Below, one piece after another: positions 18,310 to 28,684 of a stretch of DNA of 46,605 nt (the first letter of the stretch is position 1; every line of letters begins with the position of its first letter). Location: NCBI RefSeq assembly GCF_905120465.1, contig NZ_CAJHOF010000016.1:1-46605 (forward strand), written 5' to 3'. Both the position numbers and the translations under genes were made by a program. This DNA is from Campylobacter majalis (GTDB lineage Bacteria > Campylobacterota > Campylobacteria > Campylobacterales > Campylobacteraceae). The notes under the pieces are model-generated. The model ran no database searches. It saw only the letters and a list, made by a program, of their open reading frames with translations, and had not been told where the DNA came from.

Positions 18310-19359
18310 CTAACAAATATCTTGTTTTTTTATTTGTGAGTTTTTTGCAATATTATTTTTAGCAACTTTGCCAAACAAGCTCTCATAATCATCAGCACTA
18401 AAATCCCCTCCACCTGGTCTTTTAACCCACAAATTCTCAGCACTTAAAATTTCGCCTTTTTTTATATCTTTATCGGCTACAACACAAGCAAATGCAAATG
18501 CCTTTGTTGGTTTTTCACCATCAACCAAAGTATCTTTTTGTCCAAATCTAATTTTAGCTAGTGCAGACGAGGCTGTTTTTAGCTCTTTAAACGCAGCAGG
18601 ATCCATAGAGCAAACTATATCAGGACCTATCCTATCCATGCTATCTGTAAAATGCCTTTCTAATATACTAGCACCCAAAGCAACAGCACCCATACATGCA
18701 TAATTATCAGTTGTATGATCGGATAGTCCTACAACTGCATTTGGAAATTCTCTCATAAGCTCACTCATTGCACCAAGCCTAACATCGCTATATTTTGTCG
18801 GATAGACATTAGTACAATGCAAAAGTGCATAATCAACTCCAGCTTCTTCAATGATAGCAACCGCTTTTTTGATACTTTGTATGCTATTCATCCCAGTTGA
18901 TAAAATTATAGGCTTACCAAATGACGCTATTAGCTTTATAAGTGGATAGTTATTGCATTCACCTGAGCCTATTTTATAAGCTGGTATATTCATCTTTTGA
19001 AGTCTGTATGCCGCCGCTCTAGAAAATGGCGTAGAGATAAATATCATGCCCTTGCTTTGGACATATTCTTGAAGCTTTATCTCATCTTCTTCGCTTAAAG
19101 CACACCTATTCATAATTTCATAAATGCTAACATCAGCATTACCTGGCACTACGCTTTTTGCCTCATCGCTCATCTCATCATCAACAACATGAGTTTGATG
19201 CTTGATGATTTCTGCACCTGCCCTGTGCGCTGCATCTACCATTTCAAAAGCTGTTTTTAAGCTTCCTTCGTGATTTATACCTATCTCGCATATTATCAAC
19301 GGCTCATGATTGATGCCAACTGACCTATTTTGGATTTTAAACTCTTTAGGATTTTGCAT
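18310..19359 (-). CDS. neuB: N-acetylneuraminate synthase NeuB
   Basis: NeuB condenses ManNAc with phosphoenolpyruvate to give Neu5Ac. The NeuB TIM barrel shows IICEIGINHEGS, IIKHQTHVVDDEMS, STPFSRAAA, KIGSGECNN, STGMNSI, GLSDHTTDN and LERHFTDSM. It ends with a SAF/antifreeze-like domain (WVKRPGGGDFSADD). From memory it is closest to C. jejuni NeuB1 rather than legionaminate or pseudaminate synthases. I prefer ATG 19359, with the end of the G tract plus AG acting as Shine-Dalgarno; an in-frame ATG at 19377 lies before the tract and would make the N-terminus tract-dependent. Confidence 0.9.
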   Translation of the reverse strand: MQNPKEFKIQNRSVGINHEPLIICEIGINHEGSLKTAFEMVDAAHRAGAEIIKHQTHVVDDEMSDEAKSVVPGNADVSIYEIMNRCALSEEDEIKLQEYVQSKGMIFISTPFSRAAAYRLQKMNIPAYKIGSGECNNYPLIKLIASFGKPIILSTGMNSIQSIKKAVAIIEEAGVDYALLHCTNVYPTKYSDVRLGAMSELMREFPNAVVGLSDHTTDNYACMGAVALGASILERHFTDSMDRIGPDIVCSMDPAAFKELKTASSALAKIRFGQKDTLVDGEKPTKAFAFACVVADKDIKKGEILSAENLWVKRPGGGDFSADDYESLFGKVAKNNIAKNSQIKKQDIC

Positions 19360-20380
19360 AGCGTCTCCCCCCCCCATAACTACAAATTTTATTTTTTACA
19401 AACAAACTGGCCTCATCTAGCCACACACTTATATCACAACCTTTTTCATTGCTTTGTTTTAACATCTTAATAAAAGATTTTTTATAATCAACATAGTCAT
19501 TTTCAAACACAATAAATTCTTTAGGATCTCTCATGCTTATGTTGTATTTAGATAAAATTTTATCTAGCGATAAAAGATGACTTGAGAGAATAAAAATCCA
19601 TGTTTTTGGATAGTAATTTGAATTATTGTTGTTTTTAAAATCATACACATCAAAACCAAAATATTTTTTTTGAAATTTCATATGATAGTATGCAACTAAT
19701 GTATTATTGATATCTAAACTCTCGCTTTTAAACTCAACATAATGACTTGGGTAGTTCATAATCTCGCAAGTTTTATCTTTTTTATAAAATGTATCTTTAT
19801 CTACTTTAAAAAGACACAAATCAGAATACAAACCACAAAAAATAGACTCACTTAAACAATAAATTTCGCCACACTGCATTATAATGTTGATACCGCTTAG
19901 TTTTAGGTATTCATTTGGCTTCATTTGCAACAAATAATTTTTAATCTCGTTTGCCTTGCTTGGCTCTAAAATAATATCGCCATCTATTTTCACAGCCCAC
20001 TTATAATTGGTCTTACTTAATGCAAAGTTATAATAATTGACTAAACTTTGATAGTCATTTGATGGCAAATCCTTATACTCTTTTGTGCCTTGTGCAAAAA
20101 CTTTTGGTATATAATGATAAATTTTAAGCTTATTTGGATAAATCTTTAAAAGATTTTTTAAAATTTCTTCTGTTTTATCAGAACAATCATTATAAACAAC
20201 CACAAGTTCGCTTAAAAAACCTACATTAAAATCGTCTGAATTTTCAAGCCATGAGTGAATAACCTGCTCTATAAATTCCTCTTCATTTTTGCATCTTATA
20301 AAGCCACTTACGCCATCTTTTCTACTATTAATGTCACCAAAAACCACATCTGGATTATTGACTATTATTATATCATTCAT
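19346..20380 (-). CDS. glycosyltransferase-like protein ending in a G9 tract
   Basis: A 344-residue protein placed between neuA and neuB. The N-terminal part resembles a divergent GT-A transferase: SGFIRCKNEEEFIEQVIHSW, LVVVYNDCSDKTEEILK and a DXD-like KIDGDIILEP. The rest is not recognisable to me. Its last codons read through a G9 tract (KICSYGGGRRYAKS) and stop inside neuB. With G8 the frame would run on into NeuB; with G10 it ends about 20 codons further on. It overlaps neuA by 8 bp. Substrate unknown. Confidence 0.75.
   Translation of the reverse strand: MNDIIIVNNPDVVFGDINSRKDGVSGFIRCKNEEEFIEQVIHSWLENSDDFNVGFLSELVVVYNDCSDKTEEILKNLLKIYPNKLKIYHYIPKVFAQGTKEYKDLPSNDYQSLVNYYNFALSKTNYKWAVKIDGDIILEPSKANEIKNYLLQMKPNEYLKLSGINIIMQCGEIYCLSESIFCGLYSDLCLFKVDKDTFYKKDKTCEIMNYPSHYVEFKSESLDINNTLVAYYHMKFQKKYFGFDVYDFKNNNNSNYYPKTWIFILSSHLLSLDKILSKYNISMRDPKEFIVFENDYVDYKKSFIKMLKQSNEKGCDISVWLDEASLFVKNKICSYGGGRRYAKS
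19367..19375 (-). repeat. G9 tract at the transferase/neuB junction
   Basis: Nine G between an ATG (19377) and the preferred neuB ATG (19359). It is at once the last codons of the upstream gene and the ribosome-binding region, or N-terminal codons, of neuB. Confidence 0.95.
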
Positions 20381-21053
20381 CTTTTAATCTTTTACAAAGT
20401 AAATTTGCTCTTTTTAAATCTTGCAAACTGTCTATATCCACAGAACTTATCTCATCCATCTCATATAAATTTAATGGCTCTATAAAAAATCTTTTAAACT
20501 TAATCAGCTCAGCTATATTATTTATATATATCGCACCATTTGGCAAATATGCCTTAGGCAAAGTTTGTCTAGGTGCTTCTAGATTTTGTAGATTATTTAC
20601 TGGTATAAATTTATCGCCGTTTTCAATAAGCATTTTAAATGGATGAGATTTGCACTCCAAAACAGACACCAAACTACCAGCACCTGTTTTGCTAAATTTT
20701 TCAAATGCTTGTTTTATGTGATTTGCTGTTCTTAATGGGCTTGTAGGCTGCAATAAAACAGAAATTCCTTGTGTAATTTTTAACTCATTTAAAGCATGTA
20801 GCATTGCAGAGATTGAACTTGCCGTATCATTTGCCAATTCATCTGGTCTTTTTATAACTCTTGCTTTATATTTAAGCCCTTCTTTGGCTATCTCATCGCC
20901 ATCTGTTGATAAAATAACTTCATCAAACACACCACTGTTTATTGCTTGAGTTATTGCTCTAGCGACCAAAGATACTCCACCGACTTTTCTTAAATTTTTG
21001 TTTTTTAAGCCTTTTGAATTAGCTCTAGCTAGTATTACTGCAACATTACTCAT
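20373..21053 (-). CDS. neuA: CMP-N-acetylneuraminate cytidylyltransferase NeuA
   Basis: NeuA activates Neu5Ac with CTP to CMP-Neu5Ac, the donor for sialyltransferases. The 226-residue length fits. The nucleotide loop reads ILARANSKGLKNKNLRKVGG, followed by ILSTDGDEIA, VIKRPDELANDTAS, VLLQPTSPLRT, LPNGAIYI and the metal-binding SSVDIDSLQDLK. The canonical PARGGSKG is ARANSKG here, a mild deviation. It overlaps neuC by 4 bp and the next gene by 8 bp. Confidence 0.9.
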   Translation of the reverse strand: MSNVAVILARANSKGLKNKNLRKVGGVSLVARAITQAINSGVFDEVILSTDGDEIAKEGLKYKARVIKRPDELANDTASSISAMLHALNELKITQGISVLLQPTSPLRTANHIKQAFEKFSKTGAGSLVSVLECKSHPFKMLIENGDKFIPVNNLQNLEAPRQTLPKAYLPNGAIYINNIAELIKFKRFFIEPLNLYEMDEISSVDIDSLQDLKRANLLCKRLKDE

Positions 21054-22177
21054 TCTACAAATACCTTTTGTAAATTAGTCTGCCAGATCTTATTATTATT
21101 AATAAAATCAATAAATTTATCAAGGCTATCGCCACTTCCAAAATTTATCTCTTTTTCTAGCATACTATTTAGTTTTAAATTTAAGATTGCTTTTAAAATC
21201 TCATTACTATCATAGCAACAATTATAAACAAATTTTGAAGAACTTCTGTTGTTTTGCCTAGTGCCAACATTAATAGCATTTATACCATAAAATGGAGCTT
21301 CTCTTACTCCTGCACTTGAATTACCAACAATAAATTCAGCATTTTTAAGCAAGGTTAAAAAATACTCAAATCGAATGGATGGAAAGATCTTTATATTTTT
21401 ATATCCTTGCAAAGTCTGTAGCTGTGCAAGGATAAATTTTGAACCAAGATCATTATTAGGATAAATCATAATAAAATTTTTGCCACTATCTTTTAAAGCC
21501 TTAAAATACTCACTTGCATACTCTTGCATATGTTCAAACTCTGTGGTAACTGGATGAAATAAAGATATGGCATAATCACTAAAATTTATATCATAATACT
21601 CTTTTGCATCTTTTAAACTTGGCAAAGTATCACTATTCATCACATCAATGTCGGGCGAACCGATGATAAATATATTATTTTTATCCTCGCCCATTTTAAT
21701 CAGTCGGTTTTTAGCCTCATCATTTGCGACCAAATGAATATGTGCAAACTTGCTTATAGCATGCCTTATGCTATCATCTATAGTGCCAGAAAGCTCGCCA
21801 CCCTCTATGTGACATACAAGCTTTCTTTCAAAACAGGCAGCCAAAGCACCAGCTAGTGCCTCAACTCTATCCCCATGAACAAATACCATATCTGGCTCTA
21901 TCTCTTTAAAAAAACGCGTTAGAATGTTTATCGTATTGCCAAGAATTGAGCCCATTGGTTCATTTTCAAATTGATTATTAACTAAATATATGTTTTTATA
22001 GTTTTGTTTTATAACCTCTCTATATGTAGAGCCATACAAAGAAAGCATATGCATACCAGTAACTATAACAAAAAGCTCAAATTTATCACTATTTTCCACA
22101 TATGATAAAAGAGGCTTTAGTTTGCCAAAATCGGCTCTAGTTCCAGTTATAAAAAGTAGTTTTTTTTTGAACGACAT
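21050..22177 (-). CDS. neuC: UDP-N-acetylglucosamine 2-epimerase (hydrolysing) NeuC
   Basis: NeuC converts UDP-GlcNAc to ManNAc plus UDP, the entry to sialic acid. The 375 residues form a GT-B fold: LLFITGTRADFGKLKPLL, VTGMHM, MVFVHGDRVEALAGALA, HIEGGELSGTIDDSIRHAIS and IVGNSSAGVREAPFYG. The C-terminus TNLQKVFVE resembles C. jejuni NeuC1, which favours sialic acid over legionaminic acid. It is the first gene of an unbroken minus-strand operon reaching about 12478, with TATAAT at 22211-22216 and AGGG before its ATG. Confidence 0.9.
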   Translation of the reverse strand: MSFKKKLLFITGTRADFGKLKPLLSYVENSDKFELFVIVTGMHMLSLYGSTYREVIKQNYKNIYLVNNQFENEPMGSILGNTINILTRFFKEIEPDMVFVHGDRVEALAGALAACFERKLVCHIEGGELSGTIDDSIRHAISKFAHIHLVANDEAKNRLIKMGEDKNNIFIIGSPDIDVMNSDTLPSLKDAKEYYDINFSDYAISLFHPVTTEFEHMQEYASEYFKALKDSGKNFIMIYPNNDLGSKFILAQLQTLQGYKNIKIFPSIRFEYFLTLLKNAEFIVGNSSAGVREAPFYGINAINVGTRQNNRSSSKFVYNCCYDSNEILKAILNLKLNSMLEKEINFGSGDSLDKFIDFINNNKIWQTNLQKVFVE

Positions 22178-22210
22178 AAATAAACCCTAAAATATATTAT
22201 TAAGCTTTTG

Positions 22211-22216
22211 ATTATA
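22211..22216 (-). promoter_or_regulatory. -10 box of the neuC-led glycan operon
   Basis: TATAAT (minus strand, preceded by TG one base away) about 34 bp upstream of the neuC ATG. It is the only evident promoter for the roughly 9.7-kb run of overlapping genes. Confidence 0.55.
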
Positions 22217-22270
22217 CATCTTTTTTATAAATTTAAAGATAAAATTATATCAAAATAGATATAATTTTGA

Positions 22271-22276
22271 TATAAA
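22271..22276 (+). promoter_or_regulatory. possible -10 box of the sialyltransferase gene
   Basis: TATAAA within a very AT-rich stretch about 25-30 bp before the ATG at 22301. It diverges from the neuC promoter. Confidence 0.4.
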
Positions 22277-22300
22277 ATAAATTTTAAACAAGACCTTTCC

Positions 22301-23228
22301 ATGAAAATGGGGGGGGGGGAATTTGAACTATAACACAAACGCTTTAATAGCTGGAAACGGACCGAGCTTAAAAAATATAGACTACTCTTTGCTACCAGAT
22401 AGTTATGATGTCTTTAGGTGTAATCAATTTTATTTTGAAGATAGATATTTTATAGGCAAAACCTGTAAATATGCATTTTTAAATCTTGGAGTGCTTTTAG
22501 AGCAATACCTTACATTTAAAACACTGATAGAAAAAGGCGAATACACAATCAAAAACATTATATTGTCAAATTTATGTTTGAGTGAATTCGAAGCAAAAGA
22601 TTTTAAAACTATACAAAAGCTATTTTTTCCTGATGTAGAAGACGGATATGATGCATATAGTATCCTAAAAGATTTTAATGCATTTGTAAAATTTAACGAA
22701 ATGTACAAAAACAATCGTATAACTTCAAGCATATACATGTGTGCATATGCTGTCGCAAAAGGATATAAAAACATATATCTAACAGGAATTGACTTTTATT
22801 CAAAAGAGTTAGATTACTATGCATTTGATACAAAGAAGAAAAATTTAACTACTATAGTTAATGCCTTTAAAGAAGATCATTATAGGCATTCATATCACAA
22901 AGAATATTTTGATATAGAGGCCTTGAAGTTTTTAAAAAACAATTATAATGTCAATTTTATATGCATAAGTCCAGATAGCATACTAGATAGACATTTAAAA
23001 GATAACAATATACATACTAAGCCAGAAAAAAATAACGAATGCAAATTTGTCTTAGAAGATAAGCCAAACAACTACATTAATGATATAATCATGCCAAGCC
23101 AAGAGGTTTATATTAAATACATAAAGGCTACAGATCCTTTGTTTAAATTAGATGATAATTTCAGAAAATTCATAAAACAAAAGTTTAAAAGAGTATTAGT
23201 TAAGCTTGGTTTAAAAAGTAAAAACTAG
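22301..23228 (+). CDS. phase-variable GT42 (CstII-type) sialyltransferase, OFF (G11)
   Basis: The protein is a clear relative of C. jejuni CstI/CstII (GT42, CMP-Neu5Ac-dependent). It shows LIAGNGPSLKNIDYSLLP, DVFRCNQFYFEDRYFIGK, LKDFNAFVKFNEMY, RITSSIYMCAYAVAKGYKNI, LTGIDFYS, YAFDTKKKNL, and HSYHKEYFDIEALKFL with the expected catalytic His. ATGs at 22301 and 22307 precede a G11 tract. From them the frame ends in TAA at 22331-22333; with G10 it would read MKMGGGNLNYNTNALIAGNG and run to 23228. A TTG at 22323 is open but poorly spaced from a ribosome site. The gene is therefore probably OFF as sequenced. Confidence 0.9.
22309..22319 (+). repeat. G11 contingency tract of the sialyltransferase
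   Basis: Eleven consecutive G directly after the second ATG. G10 (or G13) gives an open frame into the GT42 domain; G11 does not. Confidence 0.95.
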
Positions 23229-23249
23229 ACACATTAAGTGTCTAGTTTT
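23221..23249. terminator. bidirectional terminator between convergent genes
   Basis: A perfect 12-bp stem (AAAACTAGACAC and its complement) with a 5-nt loop, T-rich on the descending arm of either strand. The TAG stops of the sialyltransferase (23226-23228) and of the flippase (23242-23244) both lie inside the stem. Confidence 0.85.
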
Positions 23250-24960
23250 GAGTATTGTTTTTTTGAATTAATGCTCCATTTTTAACTTCATAGATATAAT
23301 CGCAATCCTTAATACTACTTAAGCGATGAGTGACTATAATTATAGTTTGATCTATATTTGATGATAAAATTTCATGCATAATAGCCTTTTCTGTCTTTTC
23401 ATCAAGTGCGGATGTAGCCTCATCTAGTATCAATACATCATAGTCACTATATAAAGTTCTAGCTATGGCTATACGCTGTCTTTGTCCCCCACTTAGTTTT
23501 ACGCCATTACTGCCGACATTTGTCTCTATTCCATCTTTTAAACTCATCACAAAATCATACATGCATACTTTTTTAAGGACATCTATTATCTTATTATCGT
23601 CACGAGTATTTCCAAAATATATATTTTCAGCTATACTTGTATCAAATAGATAAATTCCTTGTGGGACATAGGCTATCTTATTTCTCCATGATATTAAATT
23701 ATTCTCATTCACACACGCATCATCAACAAACAATGCATTTTTACTAGGAACAATAAGCCCCATAATAATATCAATCATTGTTGATTTGCCACTACCACTA
23801 GAACCAATAATCGCAATTTTACTGCCCTTTTTTATGTTTAAATTTATATCACTCAATATCTTTGTGTTTTTTTCATACGAAAACTCTAGATTTTTTAATC
23901 TAATGTCATTGTCAAATTCAATTTCGTTATCTTTAAAATTCTCTTGTTTAATTTTATAAATATCATAAACTATATCAATTGATTTATGCCTAAACAAAAT
24001 TTGATTATACGCATTTAATATTCTATTTATACATGGCAACATCCTATAAACTGCCAACATAATAAAACTCAAAATATGAATTTTATCACTCATTGTGTTT
24101 TCAAAATCAAACAAGATAAAAAAGGCCACACTAACCAACATCAAAAACATAATAGTCTCTAAAAAAAGTCTTGGAAATTGAGATGCTACATCATATACGG
24201 TAATAGATGCAGAAAATTTTGCACTAGCATCACGGAACATATCCTGCACTATTTGTTGTTTTTTAGCAGACATTTTAAAAATTTTATAATTTCCTATAAC
24301 CTGAGACAAAATAGCAAAAAATGACCTTTGATTTTTTTCTTTTTCAGTAGAACATTTTTTTATTTTAGGCGAGATCAGTTTCAAGACTATCACTATAGAT
24401 AAAAGCAAAACAAGTGATATAAATAAAGTTAATTTAAAATCAGCGTATAGCATTAATACATATAAAAAAATCAATATAAAAAATTCTGTTATAATACTTA
24501 AAACATGCATAAGCGAAGAAGAAACATTAAAAGCATCACTAGTAATACTTTTAGTAAGGTCTGATTCTTTTGTATTTGTAAAAGCAACATAATCTAAATG
24601 TAAAATTTTGAAAAACAATGTCTGAGATATTTGAATATACTTTAATTTTGAAAATTTAGAAACTGCATAAGTGTGAGCTATTAAAGCAACAGCTCTAAAC
24701 AAATAATAAAACACCAAAAAAACACCGATCAAACATGCAAAATCGAAGGCACTTTGCATGTTTAAAATCTCATATACAAAATTCATATACTTGTTTTCAA
24801 AAACATAGTTATGATTATTTATAACAGCAACAAACGGTATTATAAGAGATATACCAGCTAATTCAACAAAGGATATAAAAATAGAAAAAACAAACAAAAA
24901 AAACAACTTCTTCTTGCTATTTTGTAATAAAATAAAATTTATCTTTTTAACAAAATTCAA
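23242..24960 (-). CDS. PglK/WlaB-like ABC flippase
   Basis: A single-chain ABC exporter of about 572 residues: six hydrophobic segments in the first 320 residues (e.g. LFFLFVFSIFISFVELAGIS), then an ATPase with Walker A GSSGSGKST, Q-loop YVPQGIYLFD, signature KLSGGQRQRIAIAR, Walker B VLILDEATSALD and switch THRLSS. Sequence and layout resemble C. jejuni PglK, which flips lipid-linked oligosaccharide. In this locus it would export the sialylated glycan. The start is uncertain: AAGGA at 24968-24972 points to TTG 24960 or 24963; a GTG at 24990 is upstream of that site. A weak 8-bp inverted repeat spans 24970-25020. Confidence 0.85.
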   Translation of the reverse strand: MNFVKKINFILLQNSKKKLFFLFVFSIFISFVELAGISLIIPFVAVINNHNYVFENKYMNFVYEILNMQSAFDFACLIGVFLVFYYLFRAVALIAHTYAVSKFSKLKYIQISQTLFFKILHLDYVAFTNTKESDLTKSITSDAFNVSSSLMHVLSIITEFFILIFLYVLMLYADFKLTLFISLVLLLSIVIVLKLISPKIKKCSTEKEKNQRSFFAILSQVIGNYKIFKMSAKKQQIVQDMFRDASAKFSASITVYDVASQFPRLFLETIMFLMLVSVAFFILFDFENTMSDKIHILSFIMLAVYRMLPCINRILNAYNQILFRHKSIDIVYDIYKIKQENFKDNEIEFDNDIRLKNLEFSYEKNTKILSDINLNIKKGSKIAIIGSSGSGKSTMIDIIMGLIVPSKNALFVDDACVNENNLISWRNKIAYVPQGIYLFDTSIAENIYFGNTRDDNKIIDVLKKVCMYDFVMSLKDGIETNVGSNGVKLSGGQRQRIAIARTLYSDYDVLILDEATSALDEKTEKAIMHEILSSNIDQTIIIVTHRLSSIKDCDYIYEVKNGALIQKNNTQN

Positions 24961-25112
24961 CAATAAATCCTTGCTATAGTAGTTTAGCACAAAACTTCGT
25001 TATTTTGAGCCAATAGCAAGATAAATCATAAGCCATTTGGTTTGCTTAACGACATTTAAACCAAGCAACAATATCAAGCAAGCTCAGAAGCATAGTGGCA
25101 TAAAAGCTTATT

Positions 25113-26489
25113 TTATAATATCGTTGCTTTATTTTGTATTATATGTAAAATTTTATTTTTTATCTCTTCTAGTAAATTTTCACTTTTTGCTTCAAACCTA
25201 GTCACAATAACTGGCGTTGTGTTTGATGCACGAACTAATGCCCAGCCATCTTCAAACTGGATACGAATGCCGTCTATTTCAATAATATTTAAAATTTCAG
25301 GCAAATCGCACTCTTTATTTTTTATAGCTTGTTTAAATTTCTCAACTATCTTAAATTTACTCTCTTCATCAACATGTATCTTTATCTCATCAGTGCTATA
25401 AACCTTTGGCATCTTGTCAAGCTCAGCATCAAGATCAAAGCCCTTTTGCACAAGCTCAAGCACTCTCATCATCGCATAAAGTGCATCATCAAAGCCGAAA
25501 TATCGCTCTTTAAAAAAGATATGTCCGCTAACCTCTGCTGCAAGATCCACGCCTAGCTCCTTCATCATCTTTTTGATGTTGCTATGCCCTGTTTTGCCCA
25601 TAAAAACTTCGCCGACCTTAGCGATCTCATCATACATAACTTGCGAGCATTTGACCTCACCAAGCACCTTTGGATGCTCCATATTTAGCGAATATAAATA
25701 AGCCAATTCATCGCCTTTTATATTTCTTTTTGGTGTGATGACAGCTATCCTATCGCCATCTCCATCAAATCCAAAACCAAGCTTGGCTTTACCACTGTTT
25801 ATATAAGAGATTACGTCTTGCAAATTCTCTTTTTCACTTGGATCTGGATGGTGATTTGGAAAATTTCCATCTGGGATATGATATAAAACATGAGCGTCTA
25901 TCTCTAGTTCCTGTAAAATAGGCATTAAAGCCGTTCCCATAGCACCATTTGCACAATCTATCACAAATGGTATCTTTAAATACCTAAGATGCCAAAATTC
26001 TTTGACATAGTAGTTTTTATAATACGTAATAATGTCAAAATTTTTACATGCGGCGTTGTCATCAATCTTTTCACCACTTAAAATTATTTCATTTACTTTA
26101 TCTTTTAAATTTTGTAAATCATCTCCAAAAAAACTATCTTTTTTAATTGTAATCTTAAAACCATTATACTCTTTTGGGTTATGTGAGCCAGTTATCATGA
26201 TATTTGCATCAAAATAATCAGCATAAACACTAAAATAACCAACAGGAGTAGGAACTAAGCCAATATCATATAGACTAAGTCCACTCACTTTATTTAGTCC
26301 GCTTAGTAGCCACTTTCGAAGCTCTTTTGCACTAAGTCTAGCATCATACCCAATAGTTACGCTCGTGACACCTAGTTCTTTCATCTTTTGCCCTAAGGCA
26401 TAACCTATGACCTTTACGCTTGTTTCATTTAGGTCTTTTTCGTAAATTCCGCGTATGTCATACTCTCTAAAAATATTATCAAAACTCAT
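25113..26489 (-). CDS. phosphomannomutase/phosphoglucomutase (ManB/AlgC type)
   Basis: A 458-residue alpha-D-phosphohexomutase that interconverts hexose 1- and 6-phosphates for nucleotide-sugar synthesis. Domain 1 has FREYDIRGIY and the phosphoserine loop ITGSHNPKEYNG, domain 2 the metal loop GFGFDGDGDRIA, domain 3 the sugar-binding GEVKCSQ and AEVSGHIFFKER, and domain 4 the phosphate-binding VRASNTTPVIVTRFEA. Substrate preference cannot be read from motifs alone. It borders the glycan locus but has its own TATAAT box at 26525-26530. Confidence 0.88.
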   Translation of the reverse strand: MSFDNIFREYDIRGIYEKDLNETSVKVIGYALGQKMKELGVTSVTIGYDARLSAKELRKWLLSGLNKVSGLSLYDIGLVPTPVGYFSVYADYFDANIMITGSHNPKEYNGFKITIKKDSFFGDDLQNLKDKVNEIILSGEKIDDNAACKNFDIITYYKNYYVKEFWHLRYLKIPFVIDCANGAMGTALMPILQELEIDAHVLYHIPDGNFPNHHPDPSEKENLQDVISYINSGKAKLGFGFDGDGDRIAVITPKRNIKGDELAYLYSLNMEHPKVLGEVKCSQVMYDEIAKVGEVFMGKTGHSNIKKMMKELGVDLAAEVSGHIFFKERYFGFDDALYAMMRVLELVQKGFDLDAELDKMPKVYSTDEIKIHVDEESKFKIVEKFKQAIKNKECDLPEILNIIEIDGIRIQFEDGWALVRASNTTPVIVTRFEAKSENLLEEIKNKILHIIQNKATIL

Positions 26490-26524
26490 ATAAAATCAAT
26501 AATCCAATCATAAAATTTTTGGCA

Positions 26525-26530
26525 ATTATA
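26525..26530 (-). promoter_or_regulatory. -10 box of the phosphohexomutase gene
   Basis: TATAAT on the minus strand about 35 bp before the ATG at 26489, after the groEL terminator. Confidence 0.5.
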
Positions 26531-26633
26531 ACAAGAAAATATTAAATTGAAATTATTTAAAATTTCACTTATAAACAATTAGAAATGATTAAATTTTAAG
26601 GTTTTTGTAGTTCTTGAAAATGTGAGAATTTTA

Positions 26634-26664
26634 AAAATCAGATGACTTAATGCCATCTGATTTT
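26634..26664 (-). terminator. Rho-independent terminator of groESL
   Basis: An 11-bp perfect stem (AAAATCAGATG and its complement, 9-nt loop) 10 bp after the groEL stop, followed on the minus strand by a T-rich run. Confidence 0.8.
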
Positions 26665-26673
26665 ATAGGCGTA

Positions 26674-28311
<1,638 letters not shown>

Positions 28312-28323
28312 CTATCCTTATAA

Positions 28324-28584
28324 TTATTTTATTACGCCTAAGACATCATCAAGATTTAGCACCAAATAGCTTTTGCCATCAAGTGTAATCTCTGTGCCAC
28401 CATACTTGGCAAATACCACGCTATCGCCGATCTTTACGCCCTCTACTTCACTGCTTACAGCCAATACTTTTCCGCTTAAAGGCTTTTCTTTTGCATTATC
28501 AGGTATAATAATGCCAGAAGCTGTGGTTTTTGTCTCTTCCACACGCTCAACTAAAATGCGTTTGCCTAATGGTTGAAAGTTCAT
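28324..28584 (-). CDS. groES: co-chaperonin GroES
   Basis: The 10-kDa lid of GroEL. From ATG 28584 it is 86 residues: [17 protein letters not shown], the mobile loop [18 protein letters not shown], and [18 protein letters not shown] reject the longer in-frame start at 28644 because it lies upstream of the CIRCE element and the probable transcription start; AAGGA sits just before 28584. Confidence 0.97.
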   Translation of the reverse strand: MNFQPLGKRILVERVEETKTTASGIIIPDNAKEKPLSGKVLAVSSEVEGVKIGDSVVFAKYGGTEITLDGKSYLVLNLDDVLGVIK

Positions 28585-28606
28585 ATTCATCCTTTTGGTT
28601 TTATTT

Positions 28607-28633
28607 TTAGCACTCTTTATTTTTGAGTGATGA
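28607..28633 (-). promoter_or_regulatory. CIRCE operator (HrcA site) of groESL
   Basis: TTAGCACTC, nine bases, GAGTGATGA: one arm matches the CIRCE consensus exactly, the other in 7 of 9 positions, with the canonical 9-bp spacer. It overlaps the expected transcription start, so HrcA binding would block initiation. hrcA itself is not in the window. Confidence 0.88.
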
Positions 28634-28634
28634 A

Positions 28635-28663
28635 ATACTAGCATTTTTTTAAAATTTTGTCAA
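28635..28663 (-). promoter_or_regulatory. groESL promoter (-35 TTGACA, -10 TAGTAT)
   Basis: A consensus TTGACA (28658-28663), a 17-bp spacer and TAGTAT (28635-28640) on the minus strand. A full -35 box is unusual for Campylobacter and suggests a strong promoter held down by HrcA. Confidence 0.8.
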
Positions 28664-28684
28664 TAATTTTAAGCTTAAAATTAA

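Noticed and set aside
18310-19359. Legionaminic or pseudaminic acid synthase instead of NeuB
   Set aside because: The motifs, and the neighbouring NeuC with a NeuC1-like C-terminus plus a GT42 sialyltransferase, fit sialic acid better; none of the extra Leg or Pse genes are in the locus.
28585-28644. N-terminal extension of GroES
   Set aside because: The extension would begin upstream of the CIRCE element and expected transcription start; the family starts at MNFQPLGKR.
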